From Chromobacterium haemolyticum DSM 19808 (GTDB lineage Bacteria; Pseudomonadota; Gammaproteobacteria; Burkholderiales; Chromobacteriaceae): a stretch of DNA of 35,962 bases. The DNA is taken from contig NZ_JONK01000039.1 in NCBI RefSeq assembly GCF_000711885.1, positions 1-35,962 of the forward strand, in the 5' to 3' direction. The position numbers and the translations under genes are program-made. Position 1 is the stretch's first letter; the number at the start of each line of letters is the position of its first letter. The notes beneath the pieces were generated by a model. The model did not search any database and was not told the DNA's origin. It saw only the letters and a program-made list of their open reading frames with translations. Shown here one piece after another: positions 17,700-27,017 of this stretch.

Positions 17700-18592
17700 T
17701 GCTGGCGCTCAGACAAATCGACGCGCGCGAGCGCGCTTTGCAGCGCGCCGCCGCGGCCTGGAGGCGCCAGGGTTGGGACGCCACGCTGGAAACGCCGCCG
17801 CGCGGCGGCTTGTGGTTGTCGGTGGCCGACGCCGAACAGCGCTGGCAGGGCTGGTTGCAACCGCGCGCCTGGCTGGAGAGCGCCGCGCCGGAACTCGCGC
17901 GGCTGGCGCTGTCCGCCGGCGTGGAGGCGCAGGCGGCGCAATGGCTGGCGGCGGCGGAACGGCCGTTGACGCCGCCGATGCCGGAGCTGGCCTATCAGCG
18001 CTTGAGCCTGGGCGAAGCGGGGCCGGGCGACGCTTTGCCGCGCCAGGCCCTGCTGCGGGTGATGTGCGCGGAGGGGCCGCTGTGGCTGGAGCGCGCGCCG
18101 GCGTTCGAGGCGGGAGACGCGCTGGACCCGGCGCCGTTGCTGAGCTGGCCGCTGCGCTTCGTCATCGGCGACAGCCGCCTCAGCCTGGGTCTGCTGCGGG
18201 GGGTGGCGCGCGGCGACGTGCTGCTGATCCGCGAGCAGACGGCGGCGGTGCGCTGCCACGACCGCGCGCTGGGCACTTATCAATCGTACGAGGAAGGAAT
18301 CGTCATGGAATGGGATGAATCGCAACAGGCGACGGAGCAGGAAGCGCCGGCGCGAGACATGGGGCAGCTGCCGGTGGAACTGGAGTTCGTGCTGCATCGC
18401 GGACGGGTGACGCTGGCAGAGTTGCAGGACTTGTGTCGTGGCCAGTTGTTGAACCTGCCGGCGGATGTTGAGCGGCGGGTGGAAGTGCGCGCCAACGGCG
18501 CGCTGCTGGGACGCGGGGAACTGGTGCAGCTGGCCGGTCATCTGGGGGTGGAAGTGACGGAGTGGCTGGGCGGAGCCGCCGATGTCGAATGA
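17699..18592 (+). CDS. spaO: T3SS sorting platform / C-ring protein SpaO (SctQ)
   Basis: The main component of the cytoplasmic pods that load substrates onto the machine. The 297-residue protein (303 in Salmonella) has a divergent N-terminal region and two C-terminal SpoA domains. The last is seen in LPVELEFVLHRGRVTLAELQDL...NLPADVERRVEVRANGALLGRGELVQLAGHLGVEVTEW, a typical SpoA/FliN pattern. The ATG overlaps the invJ stop, and the end overlaps spaP by 11 bases. A strong internal start at codon 203 predicts a separate short product, listed next. Confidence 0.93.
   Translation: MLALRQIDARERALQRAAAAWRRQGWDATLETPPRGGLWLSVADAEQRWQGWLQPRAWLESAAPELARLALSAGVEAQAAQWLAAAERPLTPPMPELAYQRLSLGEAGPGDALPRQALLRVMCAEGPLWLERAPAFEAGDALDPAPLLSWPLRFVIGDSRLSLGLLRGVARGDVLLIREQTAAVRCHDRALGTYQSYEEGIVMEWDESQQATEQEAPARDMGQLPVELEFVLHRGRVTLAELQDLCRGQLLNLPADVERRVEVRANGALLGRGELVQLAGHLGVEVTEWLGGAADVE
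18305..18592 (+). CDS. spaO: Internal translation product of spaO (SpaO-S, 95 aa)
   Basis: An in-frame ATG at codon 203 of spaO is preceded by a near-ideal ribosome binding site, GAGGAAGGA (18290-18298), six bases upstream. The product would be the C-terminal SpoA2 domain alone. In Salmonella, SpaO is known to yield a short form from an internal start reported at residue 203, which associates with the full-length protein in the sorting platform. The residue number is the same here, and the start is ATG with a stronger site. The expression itself is inferred. Confidence 0.82.
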   Translation: MEWDESQQATEQEAPARDMGQLPVELEFVLHRGRVTLAELQDLCRGQLLNLPADVERRVEVRANGALLGRGELVQLAGHLGVEVTEWLGGAADVE

Positions 18593-19241
18593 TATTTCGC
18601 TGATCGCGCTGCTGGCTTTCGCCACGCTGCTGCCTTTCCTGATCGCTTCCGGCACTTGCTTCATCAAGTTCTCCATCGTGTTTGTGATGGTGCGCAATGC
18701 ATTGGGTTTGCAGCAGGTGCCGTCCAATATGACGCTCAACGGCATCGCGCTGATGCTGTCGATGTTCGTGATGCTGCCGATCGCTCAGCAGGCCTACAGC
18801 CATTACCAGGAAGAACAGGTCAGCTTCAACAGCGTGGAGTCGGTGAGCAACTTCGTTGAGAACGGTCTGGACGGCTATCGCGGCTATTTGCAGAAGTATT
18901 CCGATCCGGAACTGGTGAGCTTCTTTGAAAAAGCCCAGGCGCAGCGCACCGAACGCGAAACCGGCAATGCGGCCGAGGACGAACAGCCGTCCATTTTCGC
19001 CTTGCTGCCGGCCTACGCGCTCAGCGAGATCAAGAGCGCGTTCAAGATCGGCTTTTATCTCTACCTGCCCTTCGTGGTGGTGGATTTGGTGATCTCCAGC
19101 ATCTTGCTGGCGCTGGGGATGATGATGATGAGCCCGGTGACGATATCGGTGCCGATCAAGCTGGTGCTGTTCGTGGCGCTGGATGGCTGGACTTTGTTGT
19201 CGAAGGGACTGGTGTTGCAGTACCTGGACCTGGCGACGTAA
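18582..19241 (+). CDS. spaP: T3SS export gate protein SpaP (SctR, FliP family)
   Basis: A core membrane subunit of the export gate, five copies of which form the channel with SpaQ, SpaR and SpaS. The 219-residue protein shows N-terminal hydrophobic helices (LIALLAFATLLPFLIA and FIKFSIVFVMVRNALGLQQVPSNM, a strongly conserved FliP-family segment). A soluble loop follows at about residues 80-150, then the C-terminal pair SAFKIGFYLYLPFVVVDLVISSILLALGMMMMSP and VPIKLVLFVALDGWTLL. It starts inside spaO. The last codons are part of a duplicated sequence that recurs about 128 bases downstream. Confidence 0.96.
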   Translation: MSNDISLIALLAFATLLPFLIASGTCFIKFSIVFVMVRNALGLQQVPSNMTLNGIALMLSMFVMLPIAQQAYSHYQEEQVSFNSVESVSNFVENGLDGYRGYLQKYSDPELVSFFEKAQAQRTERETGNAAEDEQPSIFALLPAYALSEIKSAFKIGFYLYLPFVVVDLVISSILLALGMMMMSPVTISVPIKLVLFVALDGWTLLSKGLVLQYLDLAT

Positions 19242-19476
19242 TGGGCGGCAAAACCGCCAATGCTGCGTTGCGCCTCCTTGCCGTGCTAGATGCACTGTCT
19301 GCGTCGGCGCGCCTTGCCTTGGCCGCTGCGCGCGGTTTTGCCGCCCATTACCTAGACCTGGTGATTGTATGAATGAAAAACCGCCGATGCTGCGTTGCGC
19401 CTCCTTGTCGTACGACGGCTACTGCCTGCGTCGGCGCGCCTTGCCTCGGCCGCTGCGCTCGGTTTTGCTTCCTGAG
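19221..19476 (+). repeat. Tandem duplication (period about 127 bases) covering the end of spaP and a hairpin element
   Basis: Copy 1 starts inside spaP at 19221 (TACCTGGACCTGG) and copy 2 at 19349 (TACCTAGACCTGG). Within the copies, AAAACCGCC (19250 and 19377), CTGCGTTGCGCCTCCTTG (19263 and 19390), CTGCGTCGGCGCGCCTTGCC (19299 and 19426) and GGTTTTG (19334 and 19461) recur with the same 127-base period. The spaP C-terminal codons are repeated without a gene in copy 2. Together with flanking sequence this fills the 317-base gap between spaP and spaQ (19242-19558), in which I find no gene. Confidence 0.85.
19238..19351 (+). repeat. 114-base hairpin element with 20-bp perfect arms after spaP
   Basis: GTAATGGGCGGCAAAACCGC (19238-19257) is the exact reverse complement of 19332-19351. 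The 74-base interior holds the CGTCGGCGCGCC core found in the other copies. The left arm begins in the last codons of spaP. The element lacks a T-tract, so it may serve mRNA processing or partial termination, or simply be a repetitive palindromic element. Confidence 0.85.
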
Positions 19477-19558
19477 TCTTGGAGAGCTGAATGGCTTTAA
19501 TGGCGCGGGCGGAGTGCCGCGCTGTCCATGCCGCCCGCCTCAATTTTGGAGTTTTGCT

Positions 19559-19819
19559 ATGAATGATCTGGTGTTCGCCGGCAACAAGGCGCTGTATCTG
19601 GTGCTGCTGATGTCGGCCTGGCCCATCATCGTCGCCACCGCCATCGGCCTGCTGGTGGGCCTGTTCCAGACCGTGACCCAGTTGCAGGAACAGACGCTGC
19701 CCTTCGGCATCAAGTTGTTCGGCGTCAGCCTGTGTCTGTTCCTGCTGTCCGGCTGGTACGGCGAAACCCTGCTCGGCTTTGGCCGGGAGGTGATGCGCAT
19801 GGCGCTGGCCCGAGGCTGA
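19559..19819 (+). CDS. spaQ: T3SS export gate protein SpaQ (SctS, FliQ family)
   Basis: A small 86-residue two-helix membrane subunit of the export gate. The helices are [27 protein letters not shown] and [22 protein letters not shown], separated by the conserved loop TVTQLQEQT. The start is the ATG at 19559, preceded by GGAG seven bases upstream; a longer frame upstream lies in the duplicated hairpin region and is not credible. It is separated from spaP by 317 bases, which is unusual, since these genes normally abut, and is followed by spaR after five bases. Confidence 0.95.
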   Translation: MNDLVFAGNKALYLVLLMSAWPIIVATAIGLLVGLFQTVTQLQEQTLPFGIKLFGVSLCLFLLSGWYGETLLGFGREVMRMALARG

Positions 19820-19824
19820 GACGG

Positions 19825-20601
19825 ATGCAGTTTGGCCTGTTCTTCGAAATCCACGGCTGGGTGGCCTCGGCCGCGCTCGGTTTCGCCCGCGTGGCGCCGG
19901 TGTTTTTCATCTTGCCCTTCCTGAACAGCAATGTGCTCAGCGGCGTGGTGCGCACCTCGGCCACCATGCTGGTGGCGCTGGGGCTGTGGCCGCATCCGGT
20001 GGAGGCGCTGCCGGCCTTTCAGGCGCTGCCCTTCCTCGCGATGATCGCGCGGGAGGCCGCGGTGGGCCTGCTGCTGGGCTGCCTGCTGGCCTGGCCGTTC
20101 TGGGTATTCCACGCTCTGGGCAGCATCATAGACAACCAGCGCGGCGCCACCTTGAGCAGCAGCATAGACCCGGCCAACGGGGTGGACACTTCGGAATTGG
20201 CCAATATGTTCAATCTGTTCGCCGCCGCGGTTTATCTGCAAGGCGGCGGCATGAGCCTGATGCTGGACTTGTTCCGTCAGAGCTATCAGCTGTGCGACCC
20301 GCTGGGCGTTTGCACGCCGGCGCTGCAGCCGACGCTAAGCCTGCTCAATCAGGTGATCAGCAAGGCGGTGGTGCTGGCCAGTCCGGTGGTGGCGGCCTTG
20401 CTGTTGTCCGAGGTGGTGTTGGGCCTGCTGTCGCGTTTCGCACCGCAGATGAACGCCTTCGCGGTGTCGCTGACGGTGAAGAGCGCGGTGGCGCTGTTGA
20501 TCATGCTGATGTATTTCGGCCCGGTGTTGCCTGATACGGTGACACGGCTGGCCTTCCCGCCGGAAGCGCTGCCCGGCTGGCTGAGCGCGCCGGTGCGTTG
20601 A
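19825..20601 (+). CDS. spaR: T3SS export gate protein SpaR (SctT, FliR family)
   Basis: A multi-pass membrane protein that caps the helical SpaP/SpaQ/SpaR export gate. The 258-residue chain (263 in Salmonella) has about six hydrophobic segments, for example FARVAPVFFILPFLNSNVLS and AVGLLLGCLLAWPFWVFHALG, and the conserved loop IDNQRGATLSSSIDPANG. It starts five bases after spaQ, with weak ribosome binding sequence, and ends one base before spaS, so spaQ-spaR-spaS are tightly coupled. Confidence 0.95.
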   Translation: MQFGLFFEIHGWVASAALGFARVAPVFFILPFLNSNVLSGVVRTSATMLVALGLWPHPVEALPAFQALPFLAMIAREAAVGLLLGCLLAWPFWVFHALGSIIDNQRGATLSSSIDPANGVDTSELANMFNLFAAAVYLQGGGMSLMLDLFRQSYQLCDPLGVCTPALQPTLSLLNQVISKAVVLASPVVAALLLSEVVLGLLSRFAPQMNAFAVSLTVKSAVALLIMLMYFGPVLPDTVTRLAFPPEALPGWLSAPVR

Positions 20602-20602
20602 G

Positions 20603-21754
20603 ATGTCGAACAAAACCGAACAGCCCACGCGCAAGCGCTTGCAGGACGCGGCCAAGAAAGGCCAGTCCTTCAAGAGTCGAGACCTGGTGGTGGCCTGCCT
20701 GACCCTGTGCGGCGTCGCCTATCTGGTGTCCTTCGGCTCGCTGGTGGAGCTGATGGGCGCTTTCCGCCAGGTGATCGCCGGCGGCTTTCAGCAGGACATG
20801 CAGGGCTATGCCCAGGCGGTGGCCTGGCTGGGCATCAAGCTCTTGCTGCCCATCTTTCTGCTGTGCATCGTCGCCTCCGCCTTGCCGTCTCTGCTGCAAA
20901 GCGGCTTCGTGCTGGCCAGCGAGGCCTTGAAGCTCAATCTGGAAGCCTTGAATCCGGTCAACGGCTTCAAGAAGTTGTTCAGCCTGCGCACGGTGAAGGA
21001 GGCGGTGAAGGCGCTGTTGTACTTGACCAGTTTCGTGGTGGCGGTGCTGGTGCTGTGGCACAAGCACAAGGCGCTGCTGTTCGCCCAGCTCAACGGCGAT
21101 CCGATAGGCATGGCGGCGATCTGGCGCGAACTGCTGCTGGCGCTGGTGTTGACCTGCCTGGGCTGCATCGTGGCGGTGCTGGTGCTGGACGCGATCGCCG
21201 AGTACTTCCTGTTCATGAAGGACATGAAGATGGACAAGCAGGAGGTCAAGCGCGAGATGAAGGAGCAGGAGGGCAACCCGGAGATCAAGTCTCGCCGCCG
21301 CGAGGCGCATATGGAGATCCTGTCCGAGCAGGTGAAGTCCGACATCGAAAACTCGCGCTTGATCGTGGCCAACCCCACCCATATCGCCGTCGGCATCTAT
21401 TTCAAACCCGAACTGCTGCCCATCCCCTTCATCTCGGTGATGGAGACCAATCAGCGCGCGCTGGCGGTACGGGCCTACGCGGAGAAGGTGGGCGTGCCGG
21501 TGGTGCGCGACATCCCGCTGGCGCGGCGCATTTTCGCCAGCCATCGCCGCTATTCCCTGGTCAGCCTGGACGAGGTGGAGGAAGTGCTGCGCTTGCTGAT
21601 GTGGTTGGAGCAGGTGGAAAACGCCGGAGCGGAGGCGTCTCCGGAGCCGCCGCAGGCGGAGCAGGGGACGGGCGCGAGCGCCGCCGGCTCTGCTGTGGAT
21701 AAATCCGCCGGCACGCCCGCTTCTGTGGATAAGCGGGATGGTCAGGAGGGCTGA
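20603..21754 (+). CDS. spaS: T3SS autoprotease / substrate-switch protein SpaS (SctU, FlhB family)
   Basis: An inner-membrane export component whose cytoplasmic domain cleaves itself to permit the switch from early to middle substrates. It starts with the typical MSNKTEQPTRKRLQDAAKKGQ and has four membrane helices in the first 220 residues. The autocleavage motif NPTH is at residues 257-260 (Salmonella cleaves at Asn258). The 383-residue length exceeds the usual 356, because of an Ala/Glu/Pro-rich tail of about 35 residues after residue 345 that is not part of the conserved domain. This is the last gene before the gap that precedes sicA. Confidence 0.96.
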   Translation: MSNKTEQPTRKRLQDAAKKGQSFKSRDLVVACLTLCGVAYLVSFGSLVELMGAFRQVIAGGFQQDMQGYAQAVAWLGIKLLLPIFLLCIVASALPSLLQSGFVLASEALKLNLEALNPVNGFKKLFSLRTVKEAVKALLYLTSFVVAVLVLWHKHKALLFAQLNGDPIGMAAIWRELLLALVLTCLGCIVAVLVLDAIAEYFLFMKDMKMDKQEVKREMKEQEGNPEIKSRRREAHMEILSEQVKSDIENSRLIVANPTHIAVGIYFKPELLPIPFISVMETNQRALAVRAYAEKVGVPVVRDIPLARRIFASHRRYSLVSLDEVEEVLRLLMWLEQVENAGAEASPEPPQAEQGTGASAAGSAVDKSAGTPASVDKRDGQEG

Positions 21755-24278
<2,524 letters not shown>

Positions 24279-24294
24279 GTTAGGAGAGAATATT

Positions 24295-25554
24295 ATGGCA
24301 ACCATTATTGGCAGTGTTTCCACCCACAATCCGTTTCCGGCGGCGCTTGAATCCGGCGCGGCTGAAAAATCCTCCGTCGCCAAGTCCTTGGTGGACATCA
24401 AGGACATCCTGCCCATCCTGAACAGCGCCGGCCGCGACGGCAAGGCGCTGGCCGAAGTGATGAGCGGCCCGCAACTGCGCCCGCCGTCCGCCGAGGTGAG
24501 CAAGCAAGTGACCGACGCGCTGAAGAGCTATTTGAGCGAAAAAGCCCAGGACCCGGCTTTTGTTCAGGACCTGGGTGCTGTGTATCGGAAGGTTGAGTCC
24601 GGCGTCAGCAAGCTGGTGGACGACAAGGTCAAGGAGCAGGCGGAGCAGGGCAAGCCCTTCGACATCAGCGGCATGGCGCCCAACGGCGCGGCCTTGATGG
24701 TGGCCGCCATTGTGCTGATGTCGGCGCTGCGTACCGCCGACAACACGCTGAGCAGCAAGCTGTCGCTGGTGGGCTTCGACGCCACCAAGGCCACCGCCGC
24801 CTCCATGGTGCGCGAGGGCGTGGCCAATCTGTCCAGCAGTGTTGTCCAGAGCGTCGGTCAGATGGCCATTACCGGCGTGGGCGCCAAGAAGAGCCTGAGC
24901 GGCATCAACGCCGAGCGAGGCGCGTTGAAGAACAACGCGCCCAAGCTGGCCAAGCTGGGCGATGAGGGCCGCAACATCCAGTCCACGCTGGGCCGCCAGA
25001 ACACCGTCAAGCTGGGCACCGACGCCGACGGCCTGAAGCAGGTGGGCCTGAAACCGCAGCAGCCTGGCGCGGCCAAGCCGGGCGCGGGCGAGTTGAACGC
25101 GCAGTCCAACGCCGCCGGCAGCGTGGCGGACGGCATGGCCGGCGACAAGATCGGCCTGCAGTCCAGCAACCAGCGTTTGGCCAAGGAGCATGAAACCGCG
25201 CTGCGCAGCGCCGGCGAGAACTTGTCTGTGAAGGGACAGGCGGAACAGCTGGCCATGGACGACACCAAGCTCAAGGCCCAGGCCAAGCAAACCACAGGCA
25301 AGGCGATCATGGACAGCTCGTCCGCGGCCAGCAATATTGCCGGAGGTTCCGGCCGCTATGCCGCCACGCTGGAGCAGTCCGAGCAGCAGATCAGCCAGGC
25401 TTCCAGCCGCGTGGCCAACACGGCCTCCGAGGAAACCCGCGAGAGCAGCCGCAAATCCGACAGCTTCATCCAGGAGCTGCTGCGCACCTTGGACAACATC
25501 AGCCAGTCCAAGAACGCCGCCATGGGCGCGGTGGCCGGCAACATTCGCGCTTGA
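24295..25554 (+). CDS. sipC: Translocon protein SipC (CipC)
   Basis: The second hydrophobic translocator, partner of SipB; in Salmonella it also nucleates and bundles actin. The 419-residue chain (409 in Salmonella) has one clear hydrophobic segment, MAPNGAALMVAAIVLMSAL (about residues 122-140). A Gln/Lys/Ala-rich helical middle follows, and a conserved C-terminus, LDNISQSKNAAMGAVAGNIRA, which belongs to the Salmonella effector region. The ATG at 24295 has an ideal AGGAGAG site, and the gene follows sipB after 16 bases. Confidence 0.94.
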   Translation: MATIIGSVSTHNPFPAALESGAAEKSSVAKSLVDIKDILPILNSAGRDGKALAEVMSGPQLRPPSAEVSKQVTDALKSYLSEKAQDPAFVQDLGAVYRKVESGVSKLVDDKVKEQAEQGKPFDISGMAPNGAALMVAAIVLMSALRTADNTLSSKLSLVGFDATKATAASMVREGVANLSSSVVQSVGQMAITGVGAKKSLSGINAERGALKNNAPKLAKLGDEGRNIQSTLGRQNTVKLGTDADGLKQVGLKPQQPGAAKPGAGELNAQSNAAGSVADGMAGDKIGLQSSNQRLAKEHETALRSAGENLSVKGQAEQLAMDDTKLKAQAKQTTGKAIMDSSSAASNIAGGSGRYAATLEQSEQQISQASSRVANTASEETRESSRKSDSFIQELLRTLDNISQSKNAAMGAVAGNIRA

Positions 25555-25569
25555 TCCGCTAGCCCGGAA

Positions 25570-25677
25570 CCGGACGGGACCATCCCAGGCTCCGTCCGCC
25601 GACCCGGCCATCCCGGTCGGGTCGGCCTTCCATACCATTCATCCCGCCAGCGCCTGGGCGCCTGCCTCGGCGCTGGC
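25570..25677 (+). repeat. Three consecutive inverted repeats between sipC and sipD
   Basis: The 140-base gap holds GGACGG/CCGTCC (about 25572-25597), GCCGACCCG (25598-25606) with CGGGTCGGC (25618-25626), and GCCAGCGCC (25646-25654) with GGCGCTGGC (25669-25677). None is followed by a T-tract. Three adjacent stems before the sipD ribosome binding site suggest an mRNA processing or stability region instead of a simple terminator. Confidence 0.65.
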
Positions 25678-25694
25678 CATGCAGGGGAATCCCC

Positions 25695-26888
25695 ATGAAC
25701 GGCATTCAAACCACTCTTTCCACGCCGCTGACGCGGCCACAGCTTGCTGAAACCCCGGCCGCCGCGCCGCGCGCCGATGTCGCCGGCGTTGCCGTCGAAA
25801 CCCGCGCCGCCGCGGCGCAAGGACCGGAGCTGTCCGCGCTCAATACCGCCCAGGGCAAGGCCGACGCGCTGCGCCAAGCTAACGAAACCGTCCGTCGTGT
25901 CGTGGAAGGGCAGACCGCCTATGAAAGCAAGCTGGCGGATCAGCGCTGGCAGGCGGCGATTGCCAAAGACAAGAGCGAGCCCCCTCCGCCGGCCGAGCGC
26001 GTGGCATTCCAGCGCGGTGCCTTGACGCGGGCGCTGGACCAGGCTCGCGACACGCAGACCCTGACGACTCAGCAGCTCAGCGGCAGCTTGAATAGCGTGG
26101 CGCAGAGCGGCTACGTGATGTCCGCCGAGCAAAAGTCGAAGTTGCAGGCCGATATCGCCGACACGCTGGCCGATGCTCCGCCGACGGCGCGCGAGTTTGC
26201 CGCGCCGATGCTGTTCTCGGCGCCAGGCGCGACCGGCGACGTGATTTCCGACCGCGAACTGTGGGAAATGATCGGCGACTCCATCGGCAATATCAAGGAC
26301 GGCTACCTGGGCGTGTATGAGAACGTGGTGGGCAAATACATCGAGTTCTACCAAGAGTTCAGCGACATCCTATCCCAGATGGCGGGTTGGATCTCATCCA
26401 ACGACAAGGGCGACAAAGTCACCCTGAGCGTGGGTGAACTGTACGACGCGCTGAAGCAATTGAAGGCGAAATACGAGAACACGGAGTTGTTTGCCAGCAC
26501 CGCCGATACGCCAGAGAAGGCCAAGGAAGAAGCGGAAAAATGGGCCGCGGAACTGGGCTTGCCCAAGGAGTGTGTGAAGGAACAACCCAAGGGTTCAGGC
26601 AGGTACGTGGTGGTTATCGACACCGGTCCGGTGCAGAAAATGATGACGGCGCTGGAAGGGCTGGCGGGCGGCGTGCCGGCGAAAGACAAAAAGGTGGAAA
26701 TGGACAACGCCAAGTTCCAGTCCTGGCAGTCCGGCTTCAAGGCGCAGGAGGAAAACCTGAAGAACACCCTGCAAACGCTGACCCAGAAATACAGCAACGC
26801 CAACTCGCTGTTCGACAATCTTGTCAAGGTGCTCAGCAGCACCATCAGTAGTTGCACGGAAACCGCCAAGTCCTTCCTGCAAGGCTAA
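25695..26888 (+). CDS. sipD: Needle-tip protein SipD (CipD)
   Basis: A hydrophilic translocator that caps the needle and controls insertion of SipB/SipC. The 397-residue protein is longer than Salmonella SipD (343 aa); the extra length is in an Ala-rich N-terminal region of about 50 residues. The C-terminal coiled-coil helix, LTQKYSNANSLFDNLVKVL followed by SSTISSCTETAKSFLQG, matches the remembered Salmonella end almost residue for residue. The ATG at 25695 follows AGGGGAA. The gene stands between two structured gaps, so its level may be set separately from sipB-sipC and sipA. Confidence 0.94.
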   Translation: MNGIQTTLSTPLTRPQLAETPAAAPRADVAGVAVETRAAAAQGPELSALNTAQGKADALRQANETVRRVVEGQTAYESKLADQRWQAAIAKDKSEPPPPAERVAFQRGALTRALDQARDTQTLTTQQLSGSLNSVAQSGYVMSAEQKSKLQADIADTLADAPPTAREFAAPMLFSAPGATGDVISDRELWEMIGDSIGNIKDGYLGVYENVVGKYIEFYQEFSDILSQMAGWISSNDKGDKVTLSVGELYDALKQLKAKYENTELFASTADTPEKAKEEAEKWAAELGLPKECVKEQPKGSGRYVVVIDTGPVQKMMTALEGLAGGVPAKDKKVEMDNAKFQSWQSGFKAQEENLKNTLQTLTQKYSNANSLFDNLVKVLSSTISSCTETAKSFLQG

Positions 26889-26994
26889 GAGCGGCAGACA
26901 AAACTCCCGCGATGCCGCGCGCCGATTTGCCGTACGACGGCTACCGTCGGCGCGCCTTGCCTCAGCCGTAAAACCGACTTCTGTTAGCCGCTCT
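26888..26994 (+). repeat. Third copy of the spaP-spaQ hairpin element, between sipD and sipA
   Basis: CGTACGACGGCTAC (26931-26944) and CGTCGGCGCGCCTTGCCT (26945-26962) are identical to 19409-19422 and 19429-19446 in the spaP-spaQ gap, except that six intervening bases are missing here. Outer arms AGAGCGGC (26888-26895) and GCCGCTCT (26987-26994) close the element. It fills most of the 129-base sipD-sipA gap, just upstream of the AAGGAG site of sipA. Confidence 0.75.
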
Positions 26995-27017
26995 ATAAGG
27001 CTAAGGAGAACCACATC

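Noticed and set aside
19183-19500. Cys-rich + strand frame across the spaP-spaQ gap
   Set aside because: Formed by the duplicated hairpin repeat; the repeated Cys/Arg words come from the repeat, and there is no ribosome binding site.
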